The notes under the pieces were generated by a model. The model saw nothing but the letters and a program-made list of their open reading frames with translations. It was not told the origin of the DNA and searched no databases. This document shows, one piece after another, positions 35,319-43,520 of a stretch of 64,000 nucleotides of DNA (positions are counted from its first letter, which is position 1; the number at the start of each line of letters is the position of its first letter). The translations under genes and the position numbers were made by a program. Source of the DNA: Clostridia bacterium (GTDB lineage: Bacteria > Bacillota > Clostridia > Oscillospirales > CAG-272). Where the stretch lies: positions 31,053 to 95,052 of the forward strand of contig JAFQUJ010000007.1 of assembly GCA_017408585.1 (NCBI GenBank), written 5' to 3'.

Positions 35319-35744
35319 TCATAAGTCTGTGTCCGGAATTGAAATGTATCTGTCTTGCCCGTCAGGGTTGAAGGATTCCGGGTCAGCATACTCGGATAGC
35401 GGTATTAAATTGAATGGTAAAATCGCTGTCACGCCCTCAAAAATCGGTACTCTGCTTTTTTCTGATGAGTAAAAGCCGGGCGCAGTAACGCTTACATTGT
35501 AACTGGTGTAAGGCTCGGGATTTCCGGGACTCATTGATAAATCTCCGCTCACTGTTTCTAGCGCCACACGCTCCGTTCTTCCTGACGAATTGGTGCGCAG
35601 AGAATAAATGCTCGATTCGGCATTTTCTAACGGATAAACATAAACTAGCGCATTCTCAATCGGAATAGCACCATTTGCGGTTCTCACCTCGACAACGAGA
35701 AAACCAATGCTTTCAGTATTTCTGTTCGTAAAAATCACCTCCAT
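35319..35744 (-). CDS. Carboxypeptidase-regulatory-like (CnaB-type) beta-sandwich protein
   Basis: About 141 residues. The core (GFLVVEVRTANGAIPIENALVYVYP...NSSGRTERVALE...YNVSVTAPGFYS) is a carboxypeptidase-regulatory-like/CnaB beta-sandwich. No signal peptide is present. The start is uncertain: ATG 35744 has no upstream ribosome-binding site, and GGAGGTGA, which looks like a good one, lies just inside the frame with only non-standard codons at the right distance downstream. It is the first gene of the cluster with the two PG-binding proteins, gap 15 nt. Function unknown. Confidence 0.72.
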   Translation of the reverse strand: MEVIFTNRNTESIGFLVVEVRTANGAIPIENALVYVYPLENAESSIYSLRTNSSGRTERVALETVSGDLSMSPGNPEPYTSYNVSVTAPGFYSSEKSRVPIFEGVTAILPFNLIPLSEYADPESFNPDGQDRYISIPDTDL

Positions 35745-35779
35745 ATCACTACATATTATGCAAAAAAACAAAAAAGGTC

Positions 35780-35808
35780 TTGAAATTGTAAAATTAATGA
35801 GTTAAAAT
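35780..35808 (+). promoter_or_regulatory. Sigma-A promoter of queT
   Basis: TTGAAA, 17-nt spacer, TAAAAT. The predicted start of transcription, 35815-35816, coincides with the first base of the riboswitch stem. Confidence 0.8.
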
Positions 35809-35815
35809 ATATCGC

Positions 35816-35857
35816 AGTGAGTTCGAAACCATCCTCACTTAAAACAAAACTAAGGAG
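35816..35857 (+). promoter_or_regulatory. preQ1-I riboswitch
   Basis: AGTGAG (35816-35821) pairs with CTCACT (35834-35839) around a TTCGAAACCATC loop. An A-rich linker and AAACTAAGGAG follow. These are the parts of the class I preQ1 aptamer: P1 stem, C-rich loop, and a tail that folds back as a pseudoknot. The tail contains the AAGGAG ribosome-binding site, so ligand binding should hide it and stop translation of queT. Confidence 0.85.
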
Positions 35858-35868
35858 TAAATAAAATA

Positions 35869-36366
35869 ATGAAGGATTCAAAAAATAAGACCCTGTCGAT
35901 TGCCTATTCTGCAATAATCGCAACACTTTATGTTGCACTAACATGGCTCTCTAACGCGCTAGGACTTGCAAGCCTTGCCATTCAGCTAAGACTAAGCGAG
36001 GCACTCTGCGTTCTCTCAGCCTTTACCCCGTTTGCACCACTGGGAATGTTCGTCGGCTGTCTTATCTCAAATCTAACTATGGGTAGCGCACCGCTCGATA
36101 TAATATTTGGCTCGCTCGCCACCCTGATCGGAGCTTACCTTGGCTCAAAAATGAAAAATAAATGGCTAGTTCCAATTCCAACCGTGCTCGCTAATACGAT
36201 AATTGTCCCATTCGTGATTATTATCTCGTACACAAACGAGGCACTAAGCCTAGGACTTTACGCTATAACCGCCCTTGGCGTTTTCGCAGGAGAGGTAGCC
36301 TCGGCGTATGTTCTGGGAATGCTGTTACTGATAGCTATGGAAAAACACAAGATATTCAAAAAATAA
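35869..36366 (+). CDS. queT: QueT family queuosine-precursor transporter
   Basis: 165-residue membrane protein with about five helices, matching the S-component-like QueT family (LSNALGLASLAIQLRLSEALCVLSAFTPFAPLGMFVGCLISNL). It takes up queuosine precursors such as preQ1 or preQ0, likely with a shared ECF energy-coupling module encoded elsewhere. A preQ1-I riboswitch directly upstream supports the substrate. AAGGAG lies 12 nt before ATG and belongs to the aptamer. Single-gene unit with terminator at 36365-36388. Confidence 0.93.
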   Translation: MKDSKNKTLSIAYSAIIATLYVALTWLSNALGLASLAIQLRLSEALCVLSAFTPFAPLGMFVGCLISNLTMGSAPLDIIFGSLATLIGAYLGSKMKNKWLVPIPTVLANTIIVPFVIIISYTNEALSLGLYAITALGVFAGEVASAYVLGMLLLIAMEKHKIFKK

Positions 36367-36388
36367 AAGCGGAGAAATCCGCTTTTTC
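36365..36388 (+). terminator. Terminator after queT
   Basis: AAAAGCGGA-GAAA-TCCGCTTTTT; the A side overlaps the queT stop codon. Confidence 0.85.
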
Positions 36389-36390
36389 TA

Positions 36391-36419
36391 TTGATTTTAA
36401 GGGCGATGTATGTTAAAAT
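36391..36419 (+). promoter_or_regulatory. Sigma-A promoter of the ComEC-like hydrolase
   Basis: TTGATT, 17-nt spacer ending in TGT, TAAAAT (extended -10). Confidence 0.78.
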
Positions 36420-36448
36420 ATATCTAACAAATTTTTAAGGAGAGCATC

Positions 36449-37420
36449 ATGGGAAGAAAAAGCAGAAAAAAAGCGCAAAAAAGATTAAAAAGAAAGATTA
36501 TAACTACCCTAATAGGTATCATAATCGCGTTAATTGCTCTTGCAATCGCGTATTTTATGGGCGGAAGTGACGAGGAAAAGCCACCCGAAAATTATGATAT
36601 CCCCGAGGGCTCAATAGAATATCACTTCATCGATATCGGTCAAGGCGACGCAACGCTTATTATGGTTGACGAAAAGGCAATTCTTATCGATACAGGTGAT
36701 AGAGGAAGCGACGATAGAAAGAAGCTCACCGATTATCTTGATAAAATGAATATAACTGAGCTTGAATATTTTATCGCAACTCACCCCGACGCTGACCATA
36801 TCGGCTCTGCCGCATATGTTGTTGAAAACTATGATATAAAGAATGTAATTCTCTCACCAAAGGAGCATACAACTCAAACCTATACAAGCTTTATTGAGGC
36901 TATCGAGGCAAAGGAGCAAATCAATGTTATCGTAGCTGATCAAGACGAAATCGGAAAGAAATACAATGTTGGTGAGCTTGAAATGACAATCCTCGGCCCA
37001 CTTGATACAGAGGACTATTCAAGTAAGGATATGAACAATCCAAGCGTTGTAATCATGGCAAGATGGGGAAATACCAAGGTTCTCCTAACAGGTGACGCAG
37101 AGAAGGAGGCAGAGCTAAAGCTTGTCGAAAAATATGGTGCATCACTTGATTGTGATGTCTTAAAGGTAGGCCATCACGGCTCGGATTCCTCAACTCACTC
37201 AGCAGACCCCGAAAACGGAATTGCAAACGGATTTTTACACTATGTAAAGCCGGAAATCGCAATTATCTCCTGTGGAACAGGTAATAAGTATGAGCATCCA
37301 CATCAGGTAACCCTTGACGAGCTTGCAAAATATAATGTAGAGGTACACAGAACAGACCACGAGGGCTCAATAGTTCTCGTGTCCGATGGTACAAATATCA
37401 CCTTAAAGGAAGCAAAATAA
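36449..37420 (+). CDS. Membrane-anchored metallo-beta-lactamase-fold hydrolase, ComEC C-domain-like
   Basis: 323 residues. A Lys/Arg-rich start and one transmembrane helix (~18-37) precede an MBL domain. Motifs: DIGQGDATLI (~66-75), ATHPDADHIG (~109-118, HxDxDH), LLTGDAEKEAE and GHHGSDSSTH. This is the ComEC/Rec2 nuclease-like domain without the channel part, and the protein probably faces the outside. Stand-alone relatives are common in Firmicutes; the substrate is unknown, with extracellular DNA a possibility. AAGGAG lies 8 nt before ATG. Alone between a promoter and a terminator. Confidence 0.9.
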   Translation: MGRKSRKKAQKRLKRKIITTLIGIIIALIALAIAYFMGGSDEEKPPENYDIPEGSIEYHFIDIGQGDATLIMVDEKAILIDTGDRGSDDRKKLTDYLDKMNITELEYFIATHPDADHIGSAAYVVENYDIKNVILSPKEHTTQTYTSFIEAIEAKEQINVIVADQDEIGKKYNVGELEMTILGPLDTEDYSSKDMNNPSVVIMARWGNTKVLLTGDAEKEAELKLVEKYGASLDCDVLKVGHHGSDSSTHSADPENGIANGFLHYVKPEIAIISCGTGNKYEHPHQVTLDELAKYNVEVHRTDHEGSIVLVSDGTNITLKEAK

Positions 37421-37424
37421 AAAC

Positions 37425-37454
37425 AAAAAAGTCCAACTCATGTTGGACTTTTTT
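37425..37454. terminator. Bidirectional terminator
   Basis: AAAAAAGTCCAAC-TCAT-GTTGGACTTTTTT between two convergent genes. Confidence 0.92.
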
Positions 37455-37458
37455 AGCT

Positions 37459-38214
37459 TTAGGTTTTAGCAGCACCAAGTAGCCACGAGGTTGGCAAAAT
37501 CTTCGCAAGAATGCGATAAAACTTGTAAAATAGCCTAGGTGTATAAACCGCCTTGCCACGCTTCGAGGCCTTGATAGCTCCGATTGCGGTTTTTTCGGGA
37601 TTACAGCGAGGAAGCTTGTCAAAGGTAGGAGACGCCCCCTTTTCAATTCCCGCAACTCCTAAAAATTCCGTATCCATAGGACCGGGACAAACTGCGGTGA
37701 CATTTATTTTCCTCTTTTTCAGCTCATATCTTAGCGACCTTGAAAAGCTCATTATATAAGCCTTTGTGGCAGAATAAACGCTCATTCTCGCATTTGGAAC
37801 AAATGACGCAATCGAGCACGCATTTATTATGTAAGAGCGCTTAGGCATATAAGGAAGAGTGATGGTTGTAAGCTCTGTTACAGAGCGTGCATTTAAGTCA
37901 ACCATGTTTCCCTGAGCTATGTAATTAGCCTCGTCAAGCCTTCCTAAAACGCCCATGCCCGCATTGTTAATAAGGAAAATAACCTCGTTCTCGCCCTCAC
38001 TTAGCATATGACCTAGACGCTCCATGCTATCGCGAGAGGTAATGTCCATAGGAATACACCTTGTAGGAATTTTTCCGTATTTTTCTTTGATGTCATTTAG
38101 CCTGTCCTCGCGCCTTGCGATAATCCAAATCTCGTCAAGAGCCTCACCTTGAAGCCCACGATAAAATTCAACGCCAAGACCGCTGGATGCACCCGTTATA
38201 ATAGCAATTCTCAT
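37459..38214 (-). CDS. Short-chain dehydrogenase/reductase (SDR)
   Basis: 251 residues of the classical SDR type. The cofactor motif TGASSGLG is at ~7-14, NNAG at ~84-87, the catalytic Ser in ACSIASF at about residue 136, and YSATK at ~148-152. A C-terminal hydrophobic, basic segment (FYKFYRILAKILPTSWLL) may bind membranes, as in SDRs that act on lipids. Substrate unknown. Its start lies 9 nt after the stop of the esterase-like gene, so they form an operon. Confidence 0.93.
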   Translation of the reverse strand: MRIAIITGASSGLGVEFYRGLQGEALDEIWIIARREDRLNDIKEKYGKIPTRCIPMDITSRDSMERLGHMLSEGENEVIFLINNAGMGVLGRLDEANYIAQGNMVDLNARSVTELTTITLPYMPKRSYIINACSIASFVPNARMSVYSATKAYIMSFSRSLRYELKKRKINVTAVCPGPMDTEFLGVAGIEKGASPTFDKLPRCNPEKTAIGAIKASKRGKAVYTPRLFYKFYRILAKILPTSWLLGAAKT

Positions 38215-38223
38215 AAAATCACC

Positions 38224-38997
38224 TTAAAAGCCTAGATTTTTTAGGAAAATAACGGCGTTTTTGCTCCAAAACGAAATATCATTCTTGTCATAAGCAAGAC
38301 CAAGACCATGACAACCAACAGGATAAATGTGCGCCTCAAAATAAACCTTATTTTTCGCCAATTGCTCAACTAGCATAATTGAGTTTTCAACAGGTACAGC
38401 ATCATCAGTTGCAGTATGCCAAATAAAGCAAGGTGGAGTGTCGGAGGTAATGTGCTTTTCGTTTGAAAGTAGCTCAACCAGCTCAGGATCGTTCATATCG
38501 TCACGAAGAAGGTTTTGACGAGAGCCCATATGCGTAAATGGCTCTGTAAATGTAACAACAGGATAGCAAGGCATAAATGCGTCGGGACGAGCGCTCAAAG
38601 CGTCAATGTCGTCACTCTTTGGATAAGCCTCGAAATTATAAAGCGTACCGGAGGTACAGCAAAGATGTCCGCCGGCAGAGAAGCCAAGAGTCGCAACTCT
38701 TTCATAGCCAAGTGAACGAACAAGCCTAATAGCTCTTTGAACATCACTAAGAGGCGCAAATTTGTTACACGGCATAACATTATAATCAAGAGTAAAGGCA
38801 TTAATTCCACCCTCATTGAACATAATAGCAATAGGCTCTTTTTCGTGGTCCGCCTTGCCGCCATAGCCACCACCGGGGCAAACAATAACTGCGCTCTTAT
38901 TGTCATTTACCTTGTATTCAGTAATGGAAGGACGAAAAGCATTGTTTGTGTCGCTAATGTAGGGAGGATTTTCCCATAGATAAAATTTGTTTCTCAT
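38224..38997 (-). CDS. Alpha/beta hydrolase, acetyl-esterase-like
   Basis: 257 residues. The nucleophile elbow GFSAGGH (~113-119), an acid in TATDDAVP and a late His in GCHGLG give a Ser-Asp-His triad. The oxyanion region is CPGGGYGG (~40-47). It resembles BD-FAE and acetyl-xylan esterase type enzymes that deacetylate plant polysaccharide fragments, and it is cytoplasmic (no signal peptide). ATG 38997 is chosen with GAGG 9 nt upstream; ATG 39048 adds unrelated residues. First gene of an operon with the SDR. The polysaccharide role is an inference from family. Confidence 0.9.
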   Translation of the reverse strand: MRNKFYLWENPPYISDTNNAFRPSITEYKVNDNKSAVIVCPGGGYGGKADHEKEPIAIMFNEGGINAFTLDYNVMPCNKFAPLSDVQRAIRLVRSLGYERVATLGFSAGGHLCCTSGTLYNFEAYPKSDDIDALSARPDAFMPCYPVVTFTEPFTHMGSRQNLLRDDMNDPELVELLSNEKHITSDTPPCFIWHTATDDAVPVENSIMLVEQLAKNKVYFEAHIYPVGCHGLGLAYDKNDISFWSKNAVIFLKNLGF

Positions 38998-39136
38998 AAA
39001 TTTAACCTCACAAAAAATTAGTAATTCTATTTTACCACAAAATAACACACATAGTGGGATTTTTTTGAAAAAATATCATAATTTTTTTGCAATAACGAAA
39101 AAAACAAAAAAATTTAACATTTTTTGAAAAAGGCTA

Positions 39137-39165
39137 TTGACAAAATTGAATTGCTGTGATATTAT
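39137..39165 (+). promoter_or_regulatory. Strong promoter of tRNA-Lys
   Basis: TTGACA, 17-nt spacer ending in TGA, TATTAT; about 22 nt before the mature tRNA 5' end. Confidence 0.85.
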
Positions 39166-39187
39166 GTATAGGCGTAAATTCACATAT

Positions 39188-39263
39188 GCCCTTGTAGCTC
39201 AGACGGTAGAGCACTTGACTTTTAATCAAGGTGTCCGGAGTTCGAATCTCCGCAAGAGCACCA
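39188..39263 (+). tRNA. tRNA-Lys (anticodon TTT)
   Basis: A 76-nt cloverleaf with encoded CCA. The anticodon arm is CTTGA-CTTTTAA-TCAAG with anticodon TTT at 39221-39223; the T-arm is CCGGAGTTCGAATCTCCG-like. The acceptor stem GCCCTTG/CAAGAGC has one C-A mismatch at the third pair (C3-A70). It is a single-tRNA unit with its own promoter and terminator. Confidence 0.95.
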
Positions 39264-39267
39264 TAAA

Positions 39268-39296
39268 AATCGCAAGCAATTTGCTTGCGATTTTTT
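39268..39296 (+). terminator. Terminator after tRNA-Lys
   Basis: ATCGCAAGCAA/TTGCTTGCGAT hairpin with a T6 tract, 5 nt after the tRNA. Confidence 0.9.
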
Positions 39297-39444
39297 CTTT
39301 TTTTATCAAAAATAAAGCTCGGCAAGTCAACTTCCTTTGAACAAAATTCACAGAAAATAAAGCCTAAAATTGTAATAAAAGCCGAAAAGTTTGTGCAACT
39401 ATTACAAAAATCAACCATTCAACCCTACATTTTTGTCAAAGCAC

Positions 39445-39473
39445 TTGAAATAAGCTCTCGCGTGTGTTAAAAT
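39445..39473 (+). promoter_or_regulatory. Sigma-A promoter of the CxxC-module secreted protein
   Basis: TTGAAA, 17-nt spacer ending in TGT, TAAAAT (extended -10). Confidence 0.8.
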
Positions 39474-39507
39474 AATAGCGTAAAAATTTATTATAAGGAG
39501 ATAAAAA

Positions 39508-42003
39508 ATGAAAAGATTTTTATCAATTATGCTTGCAATATTGATGCTTGTACCTCTTTTTGTTTTCAGCACCACAGCTGAGGAGCAAGGAACAAGATGT
39601 ACATATAAAAGAAACAATGTTGCAGGACTAGCAACCGTAACTACATCCGCACCTGTATGGATGGTAGATGTCGGATATCTTGTTGACGGAGATAGAGCTC
39701 TAGGAACTGCCGCTAACTCAGGTGTAAGAGAAATGAGCTATACCTTTGAGTTTGCCCAAGCAACTCTTTTTGATGAGATTGTTATGGTAGTTAATTCTAA
39801 GGGAGACCTTCCGGCTTCATATCAAGGCCATTTTAAGGAAACCGCTTCAAACAACGATTATCCTATTACCTTGAAGCTATACAATGGTGACTCGGAAATT
39901 TACTCATATGGTCCGGTTCAAACACTTGACATCACTGAGATTTCAACTAGTGATGACGCAAACTTTGAGCCTATGAGTGCTACAAAGATTGTTATCACAA
40001 TCCAAAACAATAACGCAAACCACCTTGCTGCTTTGTGGGAGGTAGAGGCGTATTCAGGAGAGTTTGGTAGTCACGCTTGGCAAGAGGGCGAAACTGTTGC
40101 CTCTGACTGTGAGACAGCAGGACATATAGACCTTTCTTGCGCTTGTGGAGCAACCTCTAAAAAAGAACTTCCATTGAGTGAAAATCACAGCTGGGATAAT
40201 GGAACAATCACAACACCGGCAACTGAATCAGAAGATGGTGTTATGACCTATAAGTGCTCTGTTTGTGAAAAAACAAGAACTGCTTCAATCCCTGCAACCG
40301 CACACAATGCCTTTGACGAGGGAGTAGTAACAGCTCCAACATGTACAGATATGGGCTATACCACCTTTACATGTACACATTGTGGCACATATACCTATAA
40401 GGGTAACTATGTAAACGCTCTTGGTCATGATATGGACGAGGGTACAATGACAATCAAGCCAACCTTCACATCAGGTGGCCAAATGACATATTCCTGTAAA
40501 AGAGATGACTGCGACTACTCATATACTAAGGATCTTCCAATGGCTTGGTATAGCGATAGTGAATTTATCATTGGCGCAGATCATGCAACTGTGACTGAAG
40601 AGCTCACAGGCGAGGCTTGGGCAGGTTCATCTAAGGATACTGTTCTTGATGGTTATATAATGGGTACTCCAAATAGCTTTACAGGTGGAAAAGACCCTGA
40701 AAATGATAACTTCTGGAAGGCTCCTTGTGGCGATGGCAAGGGCGGTAAGCTCATAATTGAATTTGACTATGAGTATTATCTCACAGCCGCTAAATTCTAT
40801 ATTTATGCAAACTCACTTGGATTTACAATCGAAATCTTTGATGCAGAGGGTAACTCCATCTATAAAACCGAAAAATCAAACTATGGTGTAGAATCTGCTA
40901 AGGATTCACCTATTGAGCTTGTAACTGAGGTTATTGGACAAAAGGCGAAGAAAGTTGTAATTACATCAGCCAACCAACATAACAAGAGCCCATGGGTAAC
41001 TGAGGTTGAAATGTATGCTCACAAGTGCTTGTACGATGAGGCTGACAAGCAAAATGTAGTTGAGGATGCAGAAAACTGTAAGACTACATTTGATGGTACA
41101 TGCTGGATGTGTAAAGAGGCACGCACAGGCGTTGTAGAGTATAATCACGATTTTGCAGATGTTGTTGCTACTCAAGATGCGTCCTGCTATAAGAATGGTA
41201 AGGGCACAAAGACCTGTAAGGTATGTGAGTTTGTTGAGAATGTAGTAATTCAGGCAACAGGCGATCACGATTTTGAAAACGGACAAGAAACAGTTGTTAC
41301 TAAAAATAACTGTGGCACAGCAGGCGAAGCATATAAGACATGCGCAACTGAGGGCTGTGGCAAAAAGAGTGAAAACTATGTTCTTGAGCCAACAGGCAAT
41401 CACCCAAGATATAACTGGGTAGAGCTTGAGGGACAAGAGGCTGACTACACTCACGAGGGTGTGATGGGCAGCTTCTGTGCAGTATGTAATACAAGAGACG
41501 AAGAAGCCGGAACAAAGGCTTCCAATAAGCTCACACTTGATTGTATAAAAAATAACATCAACTGGTCAATCAGATACACAGATTATGTATCTCCAAGAGC
41601 AAATTTCAAGCTCAACAAGTCAGTAATCGAGGGTATCACTGATGAATATTCAGTAAAGGTTTATGGTGTTGTAAAGAAGGGTGAAGTCGTAAAAGAGGTT
41701 CTCATTTATGACGAGGATGGCGCAGCAAGTGGCGTAAAGAGTGACGGAACATTCGCTCTCGTTGTTAAAAATGCCGGCTACACAGAGGAATATGAGTTCT
41801 CTGTAAGAGTTGAGATTACAGATCTCGAGGATAAGACAAGCGCATCATCAATCGTTTATCCAAAGCCATTGACAACTGATACCAGCGCTTCAACAACATC
41901 GGCTAAGGATGTTGCAACATACTTCCTTGCAAGCTCATCAAGAGCTGGTAGCCTTGATGCCGAGGTTAAGAAATTCTACGAGCTTGTAAAGGCTGCAGAA
42001 TAA
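39508..42003 (+). CDS. Secreted protein with discoidin-like domains and repeated CxxC modules
   Basis: 831 residues with a signal peptide (1-~23, cleaved near STTAEE). Two discoidin/F5-8-like beta-sandwiches lie at ~40-188 and ~350-515. Between and after them are about eight ~30-45-residue modules with a CxxC or Cx4C pair and a following H(D/S/N) pattern (CSVCEKT, CTHCGTY, CWMCKEA, CKVCEF, CAVCNT). A beta domain and Ala/Ser-rich C-terminus end the protein. Such modules recur in secreted proteins of gut clostridia, and the LRR-dockerin-CotH protein at 56.9 kb has them too. A surface or substrate-binding role is likely; no enzyme motif is seen. AAGGAG lies 8 nt before ATG. Confidence 0.85.
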   Translation: MKRFLSIMLAILMLVPLFVFSTTAEEQGTRCTYKRNNVAGLATVTTSAPVWMVDVGYLVDGDRALGTAANSGVREMSYTFEFAQATLFDEIVMVVNSKGDLPASYQGHFKETASNNDYPITLKLYNGDSEIYSYGPVQTLDITEISTSDDANFEPMSATKIVITIQNNNANHLAALWEVEAYSGEFGSHAWQEGETVASDCETAGHIDLSCACGATSKKELPLSENHSWDNGTITTPATESEDGVMTYKCSVCEKTRTASIPATAHNAFDEGVVTAPTCTDMGYTTFTCTHCGTYTYKGNYVNALGHDMDEGTMTIKPTFTSGGQMTYSCKRDDCDYSYTKDLPMAWYSDSEFIIGADHATVTEELTGEAWAGSSKDTVLDGYIMGTPNSFTGGKDPENDNFWKAPCGDGKGGKLIIEFDYEYYLTAAKFYIYANSLGFTIEIFDAEGNSIYKTEKSNYGVESAKDSPIELVTEVIGQKAKKVVITSANQHNKSPWVTEVEMYAHKCLYDEADKQNVVEDAENCKTTFDGTCWMCKEARTGVVEYNHDFADVVATQDASCYKNGKGTKTCKVCEFVENVVIQATGDHDFENGQETVVTKNNCGTAGEAYKTCATEGCGKKSENYVLEPTGNHPRYNWVELEGQEADYTHEGVMGSFCAVCNTRDEEAGTKASNKLTLDCIKNNINWSIRYTDYVSPRANFKLNKSVIEGITDEYSVKVYGVVKKGEVVKEVLIYDEDGAASGVKSDGTFALVVKNAGYTEEYEFSVRVEITDLEDKTSASSIVYPKPLTTDTSASTTSAKDVATYFLASSSRAGSLDAEVKKFYELVKAAE

Positions 42004-42014
42004 TTAAAGCAAAC

Positions 42015-42044
42015 AAAAAATCGCTCCAAACGGAGCGATTTTTT
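42015..42044. terminator. Bidirectional terminator
   Basis: AAAAAATCGCTCC-AAAC-GGAGCGATTTTTT between two convergent genes. Confidence 0.92.
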
Positions 42045-42048
42045 ATGC

Positions 42049-42492
42049 TTAATTGTTAGAAAATAGCGACGCCTGACGCTGTGCTTCCTTGTCGCATCTT
42101 TCATTGTATGGGTGTCCTGCGTGACCCTTTACCCAAACATAGGTAATAGAATGCCTTTGTATTTCATTTAATAAAATTTCCCACAAGTCAGGATTTAGAG
42201 CAGGGGAACGGTCAGCCTTTTTCCAGCCCTTTTCCTTCCATGACTGCGCCCAACCATTTTGAAGAGCATCAAGGGCGTATTTTGAGTCAGAGGTTAGAGT
42301 TACCTCGCACCCTTCCTTTAAAGCCTTTAACGCCTCTATAATGGCAGTAAGCTCCATTCTGTTGTTGGTTGTTTGCGCCTCACCACCGGAAATCACCCGT
42401 TCGTGCTCTCCATAAACTAAAATCGCACACCAGCCACCGGGACCGGGATTGGAAAGACAAGACCCATCAGTATATATATCAACATGCTTCAT
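42049..42492 (-). CDS. rnhA: Ribonuclease HI
   Basis: 147 residues. The fold is clear from [16 protein letters not shown] (first Asp), [13 protein letters not shown] (Glu), [16 protein letters not shown] (Asp) and [17 protein letters not shown] (His and the last Asp). It degrades RNA in RNA-DNA hybrids. TTGGAG lies upstream of ATG. It has its own promoter 42522-42550, divergent from the rpsF operon promoter. Confidence 0.96.
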   Translation of the reverse strand: MKHVDIYTDGSCLSNPGPGGWCAILVYGEHERVISGGEAQTTNNRMELTAIIEALKALKEGCEVTLTSDSKYALDALQNGWAQSWKEKGWKKADRSPALNPDLWEILLNEIQRHSITYVWVKGHAGHPYNERCDKEAQRQASLFSNN

Positions 42493-42521
42493 ATATAAAC
42501 TCCAAATAAATAATTTAGTTT

Positions 42522-42550
42522 ATTCTACCATATTAAATATAATAAATCAA
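42522..42550 (-). promoter_or_regulatory. Sigma-A promoter of rnhA
   Basis: Minus strand TTGATT, 17-nt spacer ending in TGG, TAGAAT. Confidence 0.75.
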
Positions 42551-42587
42551 TAATTTTTATAAAATTTACATTTTTTTAGAAAAAATA

Positions 42588-42616
42588 TTGACAAAGCCAA
42601 AAATCTGTGATACAAT
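42588..42616 (+). promoter_or_regulatory. Promoter of the rpsF-ssb-rpsR operon
   Basis: TTGACA, 17-nt spacer ending in TGA, TACAAT (extended -10). A ~83-nt leader follows. Confidence 0.85.
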
Positions 42617-42625
42617 ACCCCAGAA

Positions 42626-42678
42626 CAGATGCGCAGGGCGTGTCTGCTCCTGCCGATAAAAAATCTTTAATTTATCGG
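42626..42678 (+). promoter_or_regulatory. Structured rpsF leader
   Basis: Two adjacent stem-loops: CAGATGCGC/GCGTGTCTG (with two G-U pairs) and CCGATAAA/TTTATCGG, followed by AGGAGGTG. rpsF operons in many bacteria carry a leader bound by S6:S18 for feedback. This one sits in the right place, but I could not confirm the conserved bulged CCG signature. Confidence 0.4.
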
Positions 42679-42705
42679 TCTTATGTCCATAGGAGGTGTA
42701 AAAAG

Positions 42706-43026
42706 ATGGAAAAAGTTATCAATTCTTACGAAACTTTGTTTGTGGTTGACTACTCCCTCGGAGAAGAGGCTGTAAAGGCAATCGTTGACAAGTTTACAAC
42801 TCTTATTGCTGATAACGGAACAGTTGAATCTGTTGATGAGTGGGGCAAGCGTAAGCTCGCATACCCAATCAATGACAAGACAGAGGGATACTATGTTCTC
42901 GTTAACTTTAAGAGTGAGGGTACATTTACTCTCGAGCTTGAGCGTGTGTTCGGTATTACCGAAGGCATTCTTCGTTCAATCGTGATCCGTCACATTGAAG
43001 ACAAAAAGACAAAAAAAGAAGCCTAA
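42706..43026 (+). CDS. rpsF: 30S ribosomal protein S6
   Basis: 106 residues, normal for S6 (INSYETLFVVDYSLGEEAV...GKRKLAYPINDKTEGYYVLVNF). It binds 16S rRNA together with S18, encoded two genes later. AGGAGGTG lies 9 nt before ATG 42706; an upstream TTG-type extension from 42607 would run through the structured leader and is rejected. Confidence 0.97.
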   Translation: MEKVINSYETLFVVDYSLGEEAVKAIVDKFTTLIADNGTVESVDEWGKRKLAYPINDKTEGYYVLVNFKSEGTFTLELERVFGITEGILRSIVIRHIEDKKTKKEA

Positions 43027-43047
43027 GGAAAAAGGAGGGTCTAAATT

Positions 43048-43482
43048 ATGGCAAATTTTAATTTGAACAAAGTAATTCTTGGCGGACGCATTACCGCTGA
43101 TCTAGAACTTAAGCAGACCCAGTCCGGTATCGCAACAATCCAGTTCACAATCGCTGTAAATCGTCGTTTTCAGGGAAAGGGCGCAGAGGACAACCAAAGC
43201 GCAGACTTCATCACTGTAAGAGCATGGCGTCAAACAGCAGAGTTTATTAGCAGATTTTTCAAAAAGGGAAGCTCAATCTGCGTAGTAGGCTCTATCCAAA
43301 CAAGAAACTGGACTGATCCACAGGGCGTAAAGCACTATGCAACAGATGTAGTAGCTGATGAGGCATACTTCGTTGACGCAAAGGGCGAAAACACACCTGG
43401 CTTTGGCGATGCACCGTCATTCCAAACACAACCAACACCTAAATTCGAAGAGGTTTCAGGTGACGACGATCTACCATTCTAA
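43048..43482 (+). CDS. ssb: Single-stranded DNA-binding protein
   Basis: 144 residues: an OB fold ([21 protein letters not shown]...[21 protein letters not shown], 1-~108), a short linker and the C-terminal partner-binding tip DDDLPF. It coats single-stranded DNA and recruits replication and repair proteins. AAAGGAGG precedes ATG; the usual place between rpsF and rpsR. The linker is short compared with many SSBs. Confidence 0.97.
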   Translation: MANFNLNKVILGGRITADLELKQTQSGIATIQFTIAVNRRFQGKGAEDNQSADFITVRAWRQTAEFISRFFKKGSSICVVGSIQTRNWTDPQGVKHYATDVVADEAYFVDAKGENTPGFGDAPSFQTQPTPKFEEVSGDDDLPF

Positions 43483-43520
43483 TTGAAGGTAGCCACAAAT
43501 TAAACAGGAGGAATTTCAAG

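Noticed and set aside
35745-35780. Sporulation-sigma promoter before the CnaB-like gene (CATAATA)
   Set aside because: The -10-like word is there but the -35 is not recognisable.
39134-39418. Open frames on both strands across the tRNA-Lys
   Set aside because: They are translations of the tRNA and its terminator, not genes.
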